Assembly (NCBI GenBank): GCA_017436605.1
Contig: JAFSCW010000138.1
Coordinates: 1 to 46,452, forward strand
Source of the DNA: Clostridia bacterium
Lineage (GTDB): Bacteria; Bacillota; Clostridia; Christensenellales; Aristaeellaceae
Direction: 5' to 3'
DNA: 46,452 nt
Below are positions 35,274 to 42,947 of this stretch, piece after piece. Both the position numbers and the translations under genes were made by a program. The notes beneath the pieces are model-generated. The model worked only from the letters and a program-made list of their open reading frames with translations, was not told the origin of the DNA and searched no databases. The first letter of the stretch is position 1, and each line of letters opens with the position of its first letter.

Positions 35274-37163
35274 ATGTATACGTCCATTCAGAATGTGTCG
35301 ATCATCGTTGCGCTGCTCAAAGAGCATAACATCCGCCATCTGGTGCTCTCCGCCGGTACGCGCCACGTGCCGCTGGCGCACTCGGTGGAAAACGATGATT
35401 TCTTTACCTGCTATTCCGTGGTCGATGAGCGCAGCGCGGCGTATTTTGCGCTGGGCGTCGCCAAGGAGCTGCGCGTTCCGGTAGCGGTGGCCTGCACATC
35501 CTCGACGGCGACGTGCAACTATCTGCCTGCGGTCAGCGAGGCGTATTTCCAGAATATTCCGCTGCTGGTGCTCACCGGCGACAGGGATCCGTATCTGCTC
35601 GATCAGCTGGAGGATCAGATGATCAACCAGGTGGATATGTATCATAATTTCATCCGTAAGAGCGTTACGCTGCCTGTGGTAACGACCGAGCGCGAGGCGA
35701 TCTATGCCCAGCGGATGGTGAACGACGCCCTGCTGGCGCTGCGCAGCCATAACGGCGGACCGGTGCAGATCAATTTCCCGATCAACCAGACGATCGAGGA
35801 GATCGCCGATGCGAGCGCGCCGGAGCTGCCGGCGGTCAAAGCGATCCACAGGCTGGAGATCGAATCGCCGCAGAGCGCATGGAAGGCCATCCAGCAGAAG
35901 CTGGCAGACAAGAAGCGCATCATGATCATCTGCGGCAGCGCGCTTCCGGCGACGCAGGAAGAGAAGGACGCTGTGACGCGGTTCTTCGAGGCATACAACT
36001 GCGTTTTCTGCACGGAGTATCTCTCCAATCTCGATGTGCAGGGGTGCGTCAATACGTATCTGCTGGGCGAGGCGATTACGGGCGAGGTTGTGCGCACGGT
36101 GATTCGCCCCGATCTGATCATTTTCTTCGGCAACAATTATGTCTCCCGCTGGAAAGCGATGCTCAAATACCAGAAGGGGCTTTGCGAGAGCTGGCAGATT
36201 ACGCGGGACGGCGATATCAAGGATCCGTTCCAGAATCTGACGAACGTCTTCGAGTGCTCGCCGCGGTATTTCTTTGATTGGATGGCTGAGCACGCGGGCA
36301 CGGGGCGCAACGATATGGAAATCTACAGCACCGTGAGCGGCATGAGCGAGAGCATCAAGCTGCCGACGATGCAGCAGCTGATCGACAAGACGAACGGCTA
36401 CATCAAAGCGGACGCGAAATTCAAAAAGCTCCCCGAGCCGGGCGAGAAGGATCTGATTCCGGCGGGGTATCTGTCCGGTTTTGCGGCGATGTACGGCCTG
36501 TCCAGGCATATCCCGGCGGGCAGTCTTGTGCATCTGTCGATCCTCAACAGCACGCGCATCACGCAGATGTTCCCGCTGAAGAAGGATGTGACGGTGTATT
36601 CGAACATCGGCACGGACGGCATCGACGGTTCGATGTCCACGTTCTACGGTCAGGCGGATTCCACGGACAAGCCGTGCTATCTGGTCATCGGCGATCTGAG
36701 CTTCTTCTATGACATGAATTCCGTGGGCATCCGCCATATCGGAAAGAACGTCCATATTCTGCTGGTCAACAACGGCGGCGGCGCGGAGTTCTATTTCTCG
36801 ATGGGCCCGGCGCGCCTGCCCAACATTGACCGACACATTTCGGCGGCGCATGAAAAGAGCGCGAAGGCCTGGGTCGAATACAACGGATTCACCTATATGA
36901 GCGCGAGGACGCTGGAGGAATACGAGCAGAAGGTCGAGGCTTTTGCCAAGGCCGAAGGACCGGTGATCATGGAGGTCTTCACCGAGAAGCTGCGCGATGT
37001 GACGATCCTCAAGAGCTTCCGCCGCTCGATTCAGATCAAGACCGGCGCGGCGAGCGTCGCGCAGAAAGTTGAGAGCATTCCGATCGTCGGCAAGGCGCTG
37101 GAAACCGAGGCAGGCAGGAATTTCAAAGACAAACTCAAGACGAATTTCAGGAAGCTGTTCTGA
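35274..37163 (+). CDS. MenD-like thiamine diphosphate-dependent enzyme of unknown reaction
   Basis: A 629-residue ThDP enzyme. The N-terminal pyrimidine-binding domain has HLVLSAGTRHVPLAHSVEND and SVVDERSAAYFALGVAKE, closely patterned on MenD's SPGSRS...DERSA. ACTSSTATCNYLPAVSEAYFQNIPLLVLTGDRD is the matching MenD block, and its Glu equivalents are kept. The C-terminal PP domain has GDLSFFYDMNSVGIRH followed at spacing 25 or so by LLVNNGGG, the ThDP/Mg motif. It is longer than MenD (550-580). No other menaquinone gene is present, and it lies between a pyruvyl transferase and an SDR. Transfer of a two- or three-carbon acyl unit to a sugar is a reasonable guess. The product is unknown. Confidence 0.85.
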   Translation: MYTSIQNVSIIVALLKEHNIRHLVLSAGTRHVPLAHSVENDDFFTCYSVVDERSAAYFALGVAKELRVPVAVACTSSTATCNYLPAVSEAYFQNIPLLVLTGDRDPYLLDQLEDQMINQVDMYHNFIRKSVTLPVVTTEREAIYAQRMVNDALLALRSHNGGPVQINFPINQTIEEIADASAPELPAVKAIHRLEIESPQSAWKAIQQKLADKKRIMIICGSALPATQEEKDAVTRFFEAYNCVFCTEYLSNLDVQGCVNTYLLGEAITGEVVRTVIRPDLIIFFGNNYVSRWKAMLKYQKGLCESWQITRDGDIKDPFQNLTNVFECSPRYFFDWMAEHAGTGRNDMEIYSTVSGMSESIKLPTMQQLIDKTNGYIKADAKFKKLPEPGEKDLIPAGYLSGFAAMYGLSRHIPAGSLVHLSILNSTRITQMFPLKKDVTVYSNIGTDGIDGSMSTFYGQADSTDKPCYLVIGDLSFFYDMNSVGIRHIGKNVHILLVNNGGGAEFYFSMGPARLPNIDRHISAAHEKSAKAWVEYNGFTYMSARTLEEYEQKVEAFAKAEGPVIMEVFTEKLRDVTILKSFRRSIQIKTGAASVAQKVESIPIVGKALETEAGRNFKDKLKTNFRKLF

Positions 37164-37192
37164 GCCAGAAGCAGATACAAGGAGACGGATAC

Positions 37193-38032
37193 ATGGGTAA
37201 AATCAAGGCAATGATCAAGCGCGCTGCGCGATACATCATCAAGGGCGTGCCGAATGTGACGATGAATGTGAACGTCGCAGAGATCAAGTACGGCGGCATT
37301 CTCGAGGGCAAGAAGGTGCTCATCACCGGCGGTACGCGCGGACTGGGTTTTGCCATTGCGAAGCGCTGTCTCGAGGAAAAGGCGAAGGTGACCATCACCG
37401 GACGCACGATGGAGGCGCTGGAGAAGGCAAAGGCGCAGCTGGGCAATCCGAAGGAACTGTATCTGATCGCGCACGATATCCGCGATTACGACCGCGACGA
37501 AGAGGTCATACAGACGGCGCGCAGGTATATGGGCGGCGTGGATATCCTGCTGAACAACGCGGGCGTTTCCGTGCACGATATCAACTACGCGACCTGTACG
37601 CAGGAAATGTGGGACAGGCAGATGGACACGAACCTCAAGGGCGTGTATTTTCTGACGCAGGCGTTCATGAAATACTACAACGAGGTCGGCAAGAAGGCAG
37701 GAAAGATCATCATGATGGTTTCTGAGCGCGGCCTGTATGGCGATGACGTGCCCTACGGCCTCGCCAAGCGCGCGCTGATCAGCTATACGGAGGGCCTTGC
37801 TGTGAAGCTGATCGGCAAGGGCGTGCGCGTGAATGCGATTGCGCCCGGCGTTACGGCGACGGATATGACCGGATGGGATCCGAACGGAGACCTGTATCGC
37901 CCGTACTGCCGCGGCAAGCGTGTGCTGCTCCCGCAGGAGATTGCTGAGGTGGCGATTTTTCTGATGAGCGATGCGTCCAATTCGATCTCCGGTCAGGTGA
38001 TTGCCTGCAACGAGACGAACCATCTGAAATAA
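37193..38032 (+). CDS. Short-chain dehydrogenase/reductase paired with the ThDP enzyme
   Basis: A 279-residue NAD(P)-dependent SDR. The cofactor motif TGGTRGLG lies near residue 45, after an unusual basic extension of about 38 residues (MGKIKAMIKRAARYI and on). LLNNAGVS is the NNAG motif, MMVSERG supplies the catalytic Ser, and YGLAKRA is the YxxxK pair. RVNAIAPGVTATDMTG is the usual substrate-loop region. It starts 29 nt after the ThDP enzyme and ends the gene group at a terminator. It probably reduces the keto product of the ThDP enzyme, by context. The N-terminal extension could contact the membrane or a partner. Confidence 0.92.
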   Translation: MGKIKAMIKRAARYIIKGVPNVTMNVNVAEIKYGGILEGKKVLITGGTRGLGFAIAKRCLEEKAKVTITGRTMEALEKAKAQLGNPKELYLIAHDIRDYDRDEEVIQTARRYMGGVDILLNNAGVSVHDINYATCTQEMWDRQMDTNLKGVYFLTQAFMKYYNEVGKKAGKIIMMVSERGLYGDDVPYGLAKRALISYTEGLAVKLIGKGVRVNAIAPGVTATDMTGWDPNGDLYRPYCRGKRVLLPQEIAEVAIFLMSDASNSISGQVIACNETNHLK

Positions 38033-38041
38033 ACCGAGCAG

Positions 38042-38067
38042 AGCTCTCCCGCCAGGGAGGGCTTTTT
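38042..38067 (+). terminator. Terminator closing the glycan region
   Basis: AGCTCTCCC, loop gcca, GGGAGGGCT, then TTTT, with one G-T pair in the stem. Confidence 0.9.
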
Positions 38068-38148
38068 GCCTCATCGGGATTGGCGCGGGAGGGGTTCAGG
38101 CGCGGATCGCAGAGGCCGACAAAACACAGGAAAGACCGGAGGTGTGCC

Positions 38149-40149
38149 GTGAAACACAGTATCGGGAAAATGCTGCTGCTTGCTGCACTGCTGCTCGCTG
38201 CGTCAGGCGCGGACGCAGAGGGCGTGATGGTGCTGCCGCAGGAACTGCGCGTGATTGAGGAAGAGGCGTTTTGCGGGACGGAAGCTGAGCGCATCGCGCT
38301 GCCAGACGGCGCGCAGAAGATCGGCACACGCGCGTTTGCCGCAAGCGCGCTTGAGGTGATTGAGATTCCAAAGAGCGTTTCGGAGATCGCGGAGGATGCA
38401 TTTGAGGGCTGCGAGCAGCTTCAGATCCACGGGGCGAGCGGCAGCTATGCCGAGCAATACGCCGGGCAGCAGGGGATTGCGTTCTTTGATGACAGCGAAA
38501 TCGAAGCGGCGGCGGAGGGCTTTGCATTTTCTTTCGGCGATACGGATGCGACGGTAACGGGCTATACAGGGAGCGCGGAGGAAGTGACCATCCCGCAGAC
38601 GGTCATCTGCCCGGAGACGGGACGGGCGCTTCCTGTTGCGGCGATTGGCTGGAAAGCGATGAGCGCGAACAGGACGATGAAGCGGCTGACGATCCCGGAC
38701 AGCGTGGTGAAAATCGCCAACAGCGCGTTTTCCAGCTGCACGGCGCTTGAAACGGTTCTGCTCCCGGATGGTATGACAGCGGTGGGAAATTATACGTTTT
38801 CCGGCTGTACGGCGCTGCGGGGCATCACCATTCCTGTGGGTGTGGAAACAATCGGAGATTATGCGTTTTCCGGCTGTGTATCGCTGGGCGCGGTGGCGAT
38901 GACGGAGCGCCTTGTGCAGATCGCAGACAGCGCATTTTCGGGCTGCGAGGCCATGGCAGTATACGGCGTGGAGGGCAGCTATGCGCAGACATATGCTGCG
39001 GAGACGAGCCGGACGTTTGTAGCTTTGGATACGGATACGCTGGAAATCCGGGACTTTGCCTTTGCCTTCAGCAAAGATGAGGCTTCTGTATCCGGTTATA
39101 CAGGTATGGCGGATGAGGTCGTCATACCCGGTATGGCCAGAGATCCGGAAACAGGCGCTTGGCAGAAGGTCTCGCGGATCGGCTGGAAGGCGATGAGCGC
39201 CAGCAAGAGCATGCGCAGCGTCGTGATTCCGCAGAGCGTAACGGAGATCGGCAACAGCGCGTTTTCCAGCTGTACGGCGCTTGAACGATTCGAATGGCCG
39301 CAGAGGATTGCGGTGATCGGCAGCTACATGTTCTCGGGCTGTACGTCGCTGAAGGAGATCGTGATTCCCGAGGGCGTGACGGACATTGGCAGTTATGCGC
39401 TGGATGGCTGCGCAGCGCTTGGCAGCGTGGCGATTCCGCAGAGTGTGACGACTATCGGCGACTATGCGATGAGAGGATGTGTTTCGCTGGGCGAGACTGC
39501 GATTCCGCAGACCATAACCTCAATTGGAATGGGCGCATTTAACGGATCCGCAGAGGACTTCAGGTTTGCCGTCGTTCGGGGCAGCTATGCGGAGGAATAT
39601 GCACAGGAAAACGGCATTGCCTGCGTGTATCCGGGCGAGGAAGACGAGACGGAGGAGGAAGAAAGCGGCGTTGTAAAGCTCAACGACGTCGTATATGACC
39701 TGGACTGGTTTGACTACAAGAGCTTTTATACCGTTGCGGGCGTAAAGGCGGGAAAGACGTTTACGCTGACGGATCTGATGACGGCGCTGTCGTTTGACGT
39801 ATATGTGCAGTCCGCCGGGTATCACGCGGACGTGGAGCCGCTGACGGCGGAGGACACGGAAATCATGCTGCGCATCTATGGCGTGGACGAGGTGAAGGAT
39901 ATCAGCTATGTCCGCAGGCCGATGGTCGCGACGGTGGGACCGGTGCAGCTGGTCTGCTCGATGTATGGAGAAGCGCACGGCAGCGAGGACATCGGCGAGG
40001 AAAACGGATACGACGGACAGTTCTGCGTGCATTTCCGCAACAGCACGACCTCCGGAACGCAGGAGGTACTTGAGGAAAATCAGGCCCCGATCGACAAGGC
40101 GGTGCTCTTTGTGAAGGCGAAGGGCAGCGAGGTCAGAACGAGCCCATAA
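38149..40149 (+). CDS. Secreted BspA-type leucine-rich repeat protein with duplicated module
   Basis: A 666-residue secreted protein. GTG 38149 is chosen over the open frame from 38080 because ccggagg precedes it and it starts a signal peptide (MKHSIGKMLLLAALLLAASG, cleavage near DAEG). Residues about 25-500 are BspA-like LRR_5 repeats with cores such as VVKIANSAFSSCTALETVLLPDG. A 178-residue block is duplicated: the copies start at 38521 and 39055 (FAFSFGD... and FAFAFSK...), each with IGWKAMSA near the same place. The last 145 or so residues, after a Glu-rich linker, form a separate domain I do not recognise. BspA-like proteins are surface adhesins. No cell-wall anchor is visible. Confidence 0.92.
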   Translation: MKHSIGKMLLLAALLLAASGADAEGVMVLPQELRVIEEEAFCGTEAERIALPDGAQKIGTRAFAASALEVIEIPKSVSEIAEDAFEGCEQLQIHGASGSYAEQYAGQQGIAFFDDSEIEAAAEGFAFSFGDTDATVTGYTGSAEEVTIPQTVICPETGRALPVAAIGWKAMSANRTMKRLTIPDSVVKIANSAFSSCTALETVLLPDGMTAVGNYTFSGCTALRGITIPVGVETIGDYAFSGCVSLGAVAMTERLVQIADSAFSGCEAMAVYGVEGSYAQTYAAETSRTFVALDTDTLEIRDFAFAFSKDEASVSGYTGMADEVVIPGMARDPETGAWQKVSRIGWKAMSASKSMRSVVIPQSVTEIGNSAFSSCTALERFEWPQRIAVIGSYMFSGCTSLKEIVIPEGVTDIGSYALDGCAALGSVAIPQSVTTIGDYAMRGCVSLGETAIPQTITSIGMGAFNGSAEDFRFAVVRGSYAEEYAQENGIACVYPGEEDETEEEESGVVKLNDVVYDLDWFDYKSFYTVAGVKAGKTFTLTDLMTALSFDVYVQSAGYHADVEPLTAEDTEIMLRIYGVDEVKDISYVRRPMVATVGPVQLVCSMYGEAHGSEDIGEENGYDGQFCVHFRNSTTSGTQEVLEENQAPIDKAVLFVKAKGSEVRTSP

Positions 40150-40168
40150 GACGTACGGCATATCGAAG

Positions 40169-40197
40169 AGCGGCACGGCAGCGTGCCGCTTTTTTTA
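40169..40197 (+). terminator. Terminator after the LRR protein gene
   Basis: AGCGGCAC, loop ggca, with GTGCCGCT followed by TTTTTT. Confidence 0.93.
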
Positions 40198-40324
40198 TTT
40201 GATGGACAGCTGCGCGGAGATTCTTGATGCGGGCAGAGAAACGCTCCTGCCTGCAGGGCGTTCGGCAAGCGGGAGCCGCAGCTTGTTTTCAAAAAGAAAG
40301 GACGCGGCCTGACACGGATGCAAA

Positions 40325-40344
40325 GCGGCGTCAGGCGGCGTCAA
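40325..40344 (+). repeat. Short tandem direct repeat in the leader of the tail-fibre cassette
   Basis: GCGGCGTCAG is followed directly by GCGGCGTCAA. The 240-bp gap 40200-40442 otherwise holds only the promoter at 40387-40415; I see no gene in it. Confidence 0.6.
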
Positions 40345-40386
40345 GCGGGGAGAAAAGAAGGAAAAAGAATTGGGCAAACGGCGCGC

Positions 40387-40415
40387 TCGACATTTTTGAG
40401 GCAGTGCGGGATAAT
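40387..40415 (+). promoter_or_regulatory. Promoter of the tail-fibre-like cassette
   Basis: TCGACA (40387-40392), a 17-nt spacer, GATAAT (40410-40415), 28 nt before the first gene. Each hexamer has one mismatch to consensus. Confidence 0.6.
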
Positions 40416-40442
40416 CGCAAAAAAGGAAAAAGGAGGATGAGG

Positions 40443-40805
40443 ATGTACCGATTTACGGGCACAAACCAGATTTGCGGGTATCAGGGGGATACCGGCGGCG
40501 TTGCGTTTCGTGCGGCGGAGGACGGACTGCAGCCACAGCAGGATGACCTGCTGCTGTTTACTGTTGCCAGACCGCGCGGCGGCATCGTGATTCAAAAGGT
40601 CATTGCGCCGCAGGAGGGCGTATACCGCGTACCGATTGTTCACGGCGATACGCGGGATCTGATGCCGGGCGAATATGTTTTTGAGGCCCGGCTTGCGCTG
40701 GGCGCAAAGACGAACGCGCAGGGACAGATTACCGGCATGCGCGAGCTGGATACAAAGAAGTCGGGCGGACGATTTGTGGTGAAGGAGGTAAAGGGCAGGA
40801 TATGA
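40443..40805 (+). CDS. Phage baseplate (BppU-like) N-terminal-domain protein
   Basis: A 120-residue protein with no signal peptide. Its pattern resembles the baseplate domain at the front of Firmicutes phage receptor-binding proteins: YQGDTGGVAFR, DDLLLFTVARP, IVIQKVIAPQEGVYRVPI, DTRDLMPGEYVFEARL, and a C-terminal FVVKEVKG. Such domains attach the fibre to the tail. The frame is open from 40224, but ATG 40443 lies 6 nt after an AGGAGG site and starts the domain. It overlaps the next gene by 4 nt. The role as a fibre base is from family resemblance only. Confidence 0.65.
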   Translation: MYRFTGTNQICGYQGDTGGVAFRAAEDGLQPQQDDLLLFTVARPRGGIVIQKVIAPQEGVYRVPIVHGDTRDLMPGEYVFEARLALGAKTNAQGQITGMRELDTKKSGGRFVVKEVKGRI

Positions 40806-41170
40806 TTCCGGTGTTTTCGGATGAAAAAACGGTGAGGCTCGACATCGAAAGCCTGCGCGGCCCGCAGGGAGAACGCGGACCGGTCGGGCTGCGCGGAGAA
40901 CAGGGGCCTCAGGGAATCGCGGGCGCAAAAGGCGAGCGCGGCGTGGGCATCACGAAGGTGCTGCGCACGGCAGGCGACGGAAGCCCGGGCACCTTCGACG
41001 AGTACACGACGTACTACGATGACGGTGCTGCGTCCATTCATCTGGTTTACAACGGCGCGAATGGACATACGCCTGTAAAAGGAGAGGATTACTGGACCGA
41101 AGCGGACAAACAAAGCATGGTTTCCGACGTGCTGGCAGCGCTGCCTTCTGCGGAAGGGGTGAGCTACTGA
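40802..41170 (+). CDS. Collagen-like tail-fibre shaft protein
   Basis: A 122-residue protein with no signal peptide. Residues about 20-49 are collagen-like Gly-X-Y repeats (GPQGERGPVGLRGEQGPQG and on). GVGITKVLRTAGDGSPGTFDEYTTYY and HTPVKGEDYWTEADKQSMV follow, segments often seen behind collagen repeats in Firmicutes tail fibres. The short shaft should trimerise. ATG overlaps the preceding stop (ATGA) and its stop overlaps the next ATG (TGATG). It is therefore translated in step with both neighbours. Confidence 0.75.
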   Translation: MIPVFSDEKTVRLDIESLRGPQGERGPVGLRGEQGPQGIAGAKGERGVGITKVLRTAGDGSPGTFDEYTTYYDDGAASIHLVYNGANGHTPVKGEDYWTEADKQSMVSDVLAALPSAEGVSY

Positions 41171-41919
41171 TGGCCAAGCGGGTGATTGACGAAAACAGCC
41201 TGACTGCTGTGGCGGATGCGATTCGCGCAAGGAGCGGAACGACGGATGCGCTCAGATATCCGGAAGGGTTTGTTTCTGCGATCGGTGCGATCAGCGGCGG
41301 CGGTGGCATTTCAGCAGAAGATATCGCGAAGCGGACAATCGGAAAGATTACGCTGCCGGACAGCATGACGGAAATTGGGCGCTTTGCTTTTGCATATTGC
41401 GATGCCTTGGTTATGGATAAGCTTCCGGATAATCTGACTTTTGTAGGCATGAATGCTTTTATTGGCTGTGCATCGCTTGCGCTCAAGGAACTTCCCTCTG
41501 GAGTAGGAACGATTCAACAGTATGCTTTTACCGGATGTACGGCTTTGGCTTTGACGGAACTGCCGCCAAATGTCAATGTATCCAATCTTCAAATATTTAA
41601 GGGCTGCAAGGCGCTGAGAATCAGCAGGATGCCGGAAAATGCAACGGCTGTTGGCAACCAAGCATTTGCTGATTGCACAAGCATTACAGAAATGACATTT
41701 CCGTCTGCGATGAAAACCGTACACGTAAACGCATTTGCGAATTGTACAGGGCTGACAAATGTGACGTTTGAGGGGACGCCGACAACCATCGGCAACACGG
41801 CTTTTACCGGATGCACAAACCTTACGACCATCAACGTCCCATGGGCAGAGGGCGCTGTGGCCAATGCCCCATGGGGCGCTGTGAATGCGGCGATCCATTA
41901 CGGCTATACAGGAGGATGA
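41170..41919 (+). CDS. LRR_5 tail-fibre tip-like protein
   Basis: A 249-residue protein with no signal peptide. Residues 1-40 (KRVIDENSLTAVADAIRARSG then YPEGFVSAIGAI) match the short attachment segment common at the start of Firmicutes phage tail proteins. Residues about 58-240 are LRR_5 repeats of the BspA kind (IGRFAFAYCDALVMDKLPDNL and on). The repeat part is visibly more AT-rich than its surroundings, which suggests a different origin. The combination of a phage attachment segment with an adhesin repeat suggests a receptor-binding tip. It overlaps the genes on both sides. Confidence 0.75.
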   Translation: MAKRVIDENSLTAVADAIRARSGTTDALRYPEGFVSAIGAISGGGGISAEDIAKRTIGKITLPDSMTEIGRFAFAYCDALVMDKLPDNLTFVGMNAFIGCASLALKELPSGVGTIQQYAFTGCTALALTELPPNVNVSNLQIFKGCKALRISRMPENATAVGNQAFADCTSITEMTFPSAMKTVHVNAFANCTGLTNVTFEGTPTTIGNTAFTGCTNLTTINVPWAEGAVANAPWGAVNAAIHYGYTGG

Positions 41920-42164
41920 CAGGCGTGGAAAAGAGAATGCTTTATCGCTATATGCGCAGGGATGGCGGCATGACCGTATCGCCTGTCAAGCCGCCGGAAG
42001 GGACGGCGTATGGGATGCGGATCCGTCTGATTGCCGGAGAGGGAATGCTGCTGACAGATGGTGAAAGGATTGCGCCCTGCGTGGATGTGGAGGATGATTC
42101 CGGATGGCATGAGATTCCGGCGCCGACAGAGGACGAGGGTTCAGAAGATGGGAATGACATTTGA
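41916..42164 (+). CDS. Small terminal protein of the tail-fibre-like cassette
   Basis: An 82-residue protein with no signal peptide. It opens with EKRMLYRYMRRDGGMTVSPVKPP, a short conserved-looking start that I associate with small proteins at the end of Firmicutes tail-fibre operons, but I cannot name the family. The C terminus is very acidic. The ATG overlaps the previous stop (ATGA) and has an in-frame GTG 9 nt on as an alternative. It could be a fibre chaperone or cap. Confidence 0.6.
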   Translation: MTGVEKRMLYRYMRRDGGMTVSPVKPPEGTAYGMRIRLIAGEGMLLTDGERIAPCVDVEDDSGWHEIPAPTEDEGSEDGNDI

Positions 42165-42257
42165 GTGCGCTGGATGTATGAGTTGGCGGGGAACTCTTGT
42201 ATGCGCGGACAGAAGATGATATGATGCGGCTGTCAGGTGAAACGGATAGAAGAAAGG

Positions 42258-42386
42258 ATGATGACCGTGCTTGACCGCATCATAAACAGCGCTGCTGATA
42301 AAATCAAATGGACCGTGATTGAATTCCTCATTCGCAGGAATATCCTTGCTGTTGTGCCCGTACGGGCGCGCAGCGGGAGAAAATAA
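42258..42386 (+). CDS. Possible 42-residue small protein
   Basis: An open frame of 42 codons (MMTVLDRIINSAADKIKWTV and on) ending at a TAA just before an intrinsic terminator. An agaaagga site lies immediately upstream, best spaced for GTG 42267, with ATG 42258 and 42261 as alternatives. The peptide is amphipathic in its first half and basic at the end. It matches nothing I recognise. The 405-bp stretch 42165-42569 otherwise holds the terminator, promoter and operator of the next module. Confidence 0.35.
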   Translation: MMTVLDRIINSAADKIKWTVIEFLIRRNILAVVPVRARSGRK

Positions 42387-42400
42387 AAGTGATCACTCAA

Positions 42401-42436
42401 ACAGGCTCTTCCCATGGAGGGAGGGGCCTGTTTTTT
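42401..42436 (+). terminator. Terminator after the small frame
   Basis: ACAGGCTCTTCCC, short loop, GGGAGGGGCCTGT, then TTTTTT, with two G-T pairs. Confidence 0.9.
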
Positions 42437-42489
42437 GGAGCAGAAACGCCGGAAAAGGAGCCGGGCGGCAGATTTTTCCAAATGAGGTA

Positions 42490-42518
42490 TTGACACAGAG
42501 AAGAACCTTATATATACT
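42490..42518 (+). promoter_or_regulatory. Promoter of the second GntR/ABC module
   Basis: TTGACA (42490-42495), a 17-nt spacer, TATACT (42513-42518), followed directly by the operator. Confidence 0.88.
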
Positions 42519-42520
42519 TT

Positions 42521-42547
42521 AACTGTACTACATGTACTAATACAGTT
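42521..42547. promoter_or_regulatory. Operator of the second GntR/YtrA module
   Basis: AACTGTA (42521-42527) and TACAGTT (42541-42547) are perfect 7-bp arms around 13 nt that include another TGTACTA. The same TGTACTA half-site makes up the palindrome at 1344-1359. It overlaps the expected transcription start. Confidence 0.7.
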
Positions 42548-42569
42548 GAAACAGAAAGGAGGCGTGCAG

Positions 42570-42947
42570 GTGTTCCTTGTGAATCCAAAGAGCAAACAGC
42601 CTTTGTACGAGCAATTGGTTGATCAGCTTCGCAAACAGCTTTTCCTCGGAGTGATTGAAGCCGGTCAGGCGCTGCCTTCGGTGCGCCAGCTCGCGACGGA
42701 ACTTGGTATCAATCCCAATACCATCCAGAAGGCTTACCGCCGCATGGAGGCAGAAGGGATGATCATTTCAGTACCGGGAAAGGGCAGCTTCATCAGCGAT
42801 GATCTGGCTGACATGCTAAAGAAACAGCGCGACGAGCAGCTGGAAAAAACCAGACAGCAAATCAAGACTTGTCGTGAAATGGGTTTAGATAGAGAAACCA
42901 TCGAAAGACTCACAGACGAAGTCTACAAGGAGGAAGACGTATGTTAA
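42570..42947 (+). CDS. GntR-family (YtrA subfamily) transcriptional repressor
   Basis: A 125-residue protein. Residues about 10-70 are the GntR winged helix (PLYEQLVDQLRKQLFLGVI, LPSVRQLATELGINPNTIQKAYRRME), followed by a short C-terminal helix-rich region (KKQRDEQLEKTRQQIKTC). This is the YtrA layout. The frame is open from a TTG at 42546, but GTG 42570 sits 7 nt after AGGAGG and matches the usual N terminus. The last 7 nt overlap the ATPase start. It is a paralogue in type, not a close copy, of the repressor at 1381-1773. Repression of its own operon is inferred from the operator. Confidence 0.92.
   Translation: MFLVNPKSKQPLYEQLVDQLRKQLFLGVIEAGQALPSVRQLATELGINPNTIQKAYRRMEAEGMIISVPGKGSFISDDLADMLKKQRDEQLEKTRQQIKTCREMGLDRETIERLTDEVYKEEDVC

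Noticed and set aside
33999..36851. A 950-codon open frame on the minus strand
   Set aside because: It is antisense to the pyruvyl transferase and ThDP enzyme genes, both with clear motifs and ribosome binding sites.
40802..41170. The collagen-like gene as a spore-surface (BclA-like) protein
   Set aside because: It is translationally coupled to a BppU-like gene and carries segments typical of phage fibres. No spore-coat gene is nearby.
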